Source: Methanobrevibacter sp.
GTDB lineage: Archaea > Methanobacteriota > Methanobacteria > Methanobacteriales > Methanobacteriaceae
Length of the DNA: 32,230 bases
Reading direction: 5' to 3'
Assembly (NCBI RefSeq): GCF_017447225.1
Contig: NZ_JAFSNZ010000071.1
Location: forward strand, 1-32,230
Positions 31,818 through 32,230 of the stretch are shown here, one piece after another. The translations under genes were made by a program, and so were the position numbers. Every line of letters starts with the position of its first letter. Position 1 is the stretch's first letter. Under the pieces are notes generated by a model. That model was not told the DNA's origin. It worked only from the letters and a program-made list of their open reading frames with translations, and searched no databases.

Positions 31818-31961
31818 ATGAATCACGATATTTATACCATAATCTTAATTAAAATTAGGACAAATATCATTAAAAGCCTAAATGAAAGGTCTTTAACAAC
31901 CAAGTTGAAATTCAACTTGAAATCCATAATTTTCACCTCCCAACCTTGGAATGTAAGCTGA
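31818..31961 (+). CDS. Small ORF (47 codons) antisense to the membrane-peptide ORF
   Basis: An ATG at 31818 with TTAGGAGATGA eight bases upstream, a good ribosome site, begins a 47-residue frame (MNHDIYTIILIKIRTNIIKS... ending QPWNVS). It covers the minus-strand 31-codon ORF completely. The product would be basic and moderately hydrophobic with no known motif. Both strands carry a ribosome site, so at most one may be real. This strand's site is slightly weaker than that of the minus-strand ORF. Confidence 0.3.
   Translation: MNHDIYTIILIKIRTNIIKSLNERSLTTKLKFNLKSIIFTSQPWNVS
31832..31927 (-). CDS. Small hydrophobic peptide (31 residues)
   Basis: The ATG at 31927 follows GGGAGGTGAAA by about six bases; GGAGGTGA is a full match to the archaeal anti-Shine-Dalgarno and is the strongest ribosome site in the window. 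The peptide has a short amphipathic start (MDFKLNFNLVVKDLSF) and then a single hydrophobic helix of about 14 residues ending IKIMV, so it would sit in the membrane. The in-frame start at 32014 has no ribosome site. Codons 4-10 fall in a perfect 9+1+9 inverted repeat (31901-31919), which could fold in the message. No family is recognised. Confidence 0.5.
   Translation of the reverse strand: MDFKLNFNLVVKDLSFRLLMIFVLILIKIMV
31901..31919. repeat. 19-bp perfect inverted repeat within the small ORFs
   Basis: CAAGTTGAA-A-TTCAACTTG has perfect 9-base arms around a single A. On the minus strand it falls just after the start codon of the 31-residue ORF and its good ribosome site, so it could act on translation as an RNA stem or be an operator-like site. 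Confidence 0.5.
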
Positions 31962-32230
31962 AATAATAGATTAATACTACAATCACAAATATGAATGAAT
32001 GCAGTTAATATCATATCATTTTCAGTAGGTTATTTTTGAGGCATATTTTCAATTAATATGTTGAATTTCAAAATATATAAACTTTTTTGACGATTTAAAG
32101 ACCTTAAAATTACTATCTGATTAAAATATTGCTTTAGGAGAGTAAAATTGTACCAACTCGTAAAACAATTAATTTCACATAAAAAATAACCCTATGTTAA
32201 AATGAATTAATGATTAAATACACGACAATA
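31962..32230. other. AT-rich right end with no clear gene
   Basis: No convincing frame or RNA is seen. AGGAGAG at about 32136-32142 precedes a TTG-initiated 13-codon frame, too short to support. The end of the window cuts the spacer, so a promoter for a gene to the right may lie here. Confidence 0.4.

Noticed and set aside
31928-32014. N-terminal extension of the 31-residue peptide to a start at 32014
   Set aside because: No ribosome site at 32014, whereas a full GGAGGTGA lies at the correct distance from the ATG at 31927.
32136-32190. 13-codon frame starting with TTG behind AGGAGAG
   Set aside because: Too short, and it uses a rare start; it cannot be separated from chance.

Overview
The window looks like chromosomal DNA of a gut-type methanogen of the order Methanobacteriales, most likely Methanobrevibacter. 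The reasons are low GC, Shine-Dalgarno sites of the GGAGGTGA/GGTGA type mixed with leaderless starts behind TATA boxes, adhesin-like secreted proteins with Ig-like repeats, two pseudomurein-binding repeats (pseudomurein is the wall polymer of this order), an NifU-like scaffold with a GGGtGRT protein, and a bile-salt-hydrolase-type enzyme. The genus is an inference. No rRNA, tRNA, CRISPR array or complete insertion sequence was seen.

Layout: 1-87 is probably the tail of a gene entering from the left, followed by about 410 bp of very AT-rich spacer. 498-1722 (+) is a cysteine-synthase-family gene with a small zinc-ribbon gene and a clear terminator. 1735-7950 holds a GNAT acetyltransferase, a pseudomurein-binding adhesin, a pyridine-nucleotide disulfide-oxidoreductase relative lacking the usual His-Glu pair, a TPR-HIRAN protein and a second adhesin-like protein. 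8053-14879 is a dense redox/flavin block: TetR, Fe-S flavoprotein, PNPOx-like protein, flavin reductase, ferredoxin-nitroreductase, TrxB, glutathione peroxidase, MarR and DUF169. Several of its promoters carry perfect dyads. 14957-18386 has a hypothetical protein, a YkgJ-type cysteine-cluster protein and a large membrane protein. 18419-22541 (-) reads amidohydrolase, choloylglycine-hydrolase-family enzyme, coiled-coil protein, TelA-like protein and zinc-ribbon membrane protein. 22630-26949 has a coiled-coil protein, an NhaC-type antiporter and a MarR/DHA2 efflux pair. 27121-28514 (+) is an AT-rich accessory patch with a frameshifted Rpn/PD-(D/E)XK-like gene followed by a separate gene sharing only its C-terminal tail. 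28511-31238 (-) has dtd with a nitroreductase, then the Fe-S scaffold with the GGGtGRT gene.

The most unusual part is the gene-poor right end. Two near-identical 98-nt copies of a structured element lie 192 bp apart upstream of the scaffold/GGGtGRT operon. In both, folding and a following T7 run favour the minus strand. They could be tandem small RNAs or a tandem leader element. Further upstream is a 31-codon membrane-peptide ORF behind a perfect GGAGGTGA site, with an antisense 47-codon ORF over it. Other points for follow-up are a twin TetR operator, the split Rpn-like pair, a tandem hairpin repeat at 24973-25046 and a 36-bp near-palindrome before the second adhesin. All functions here are inferred from reading the sequence; no database search was possible.
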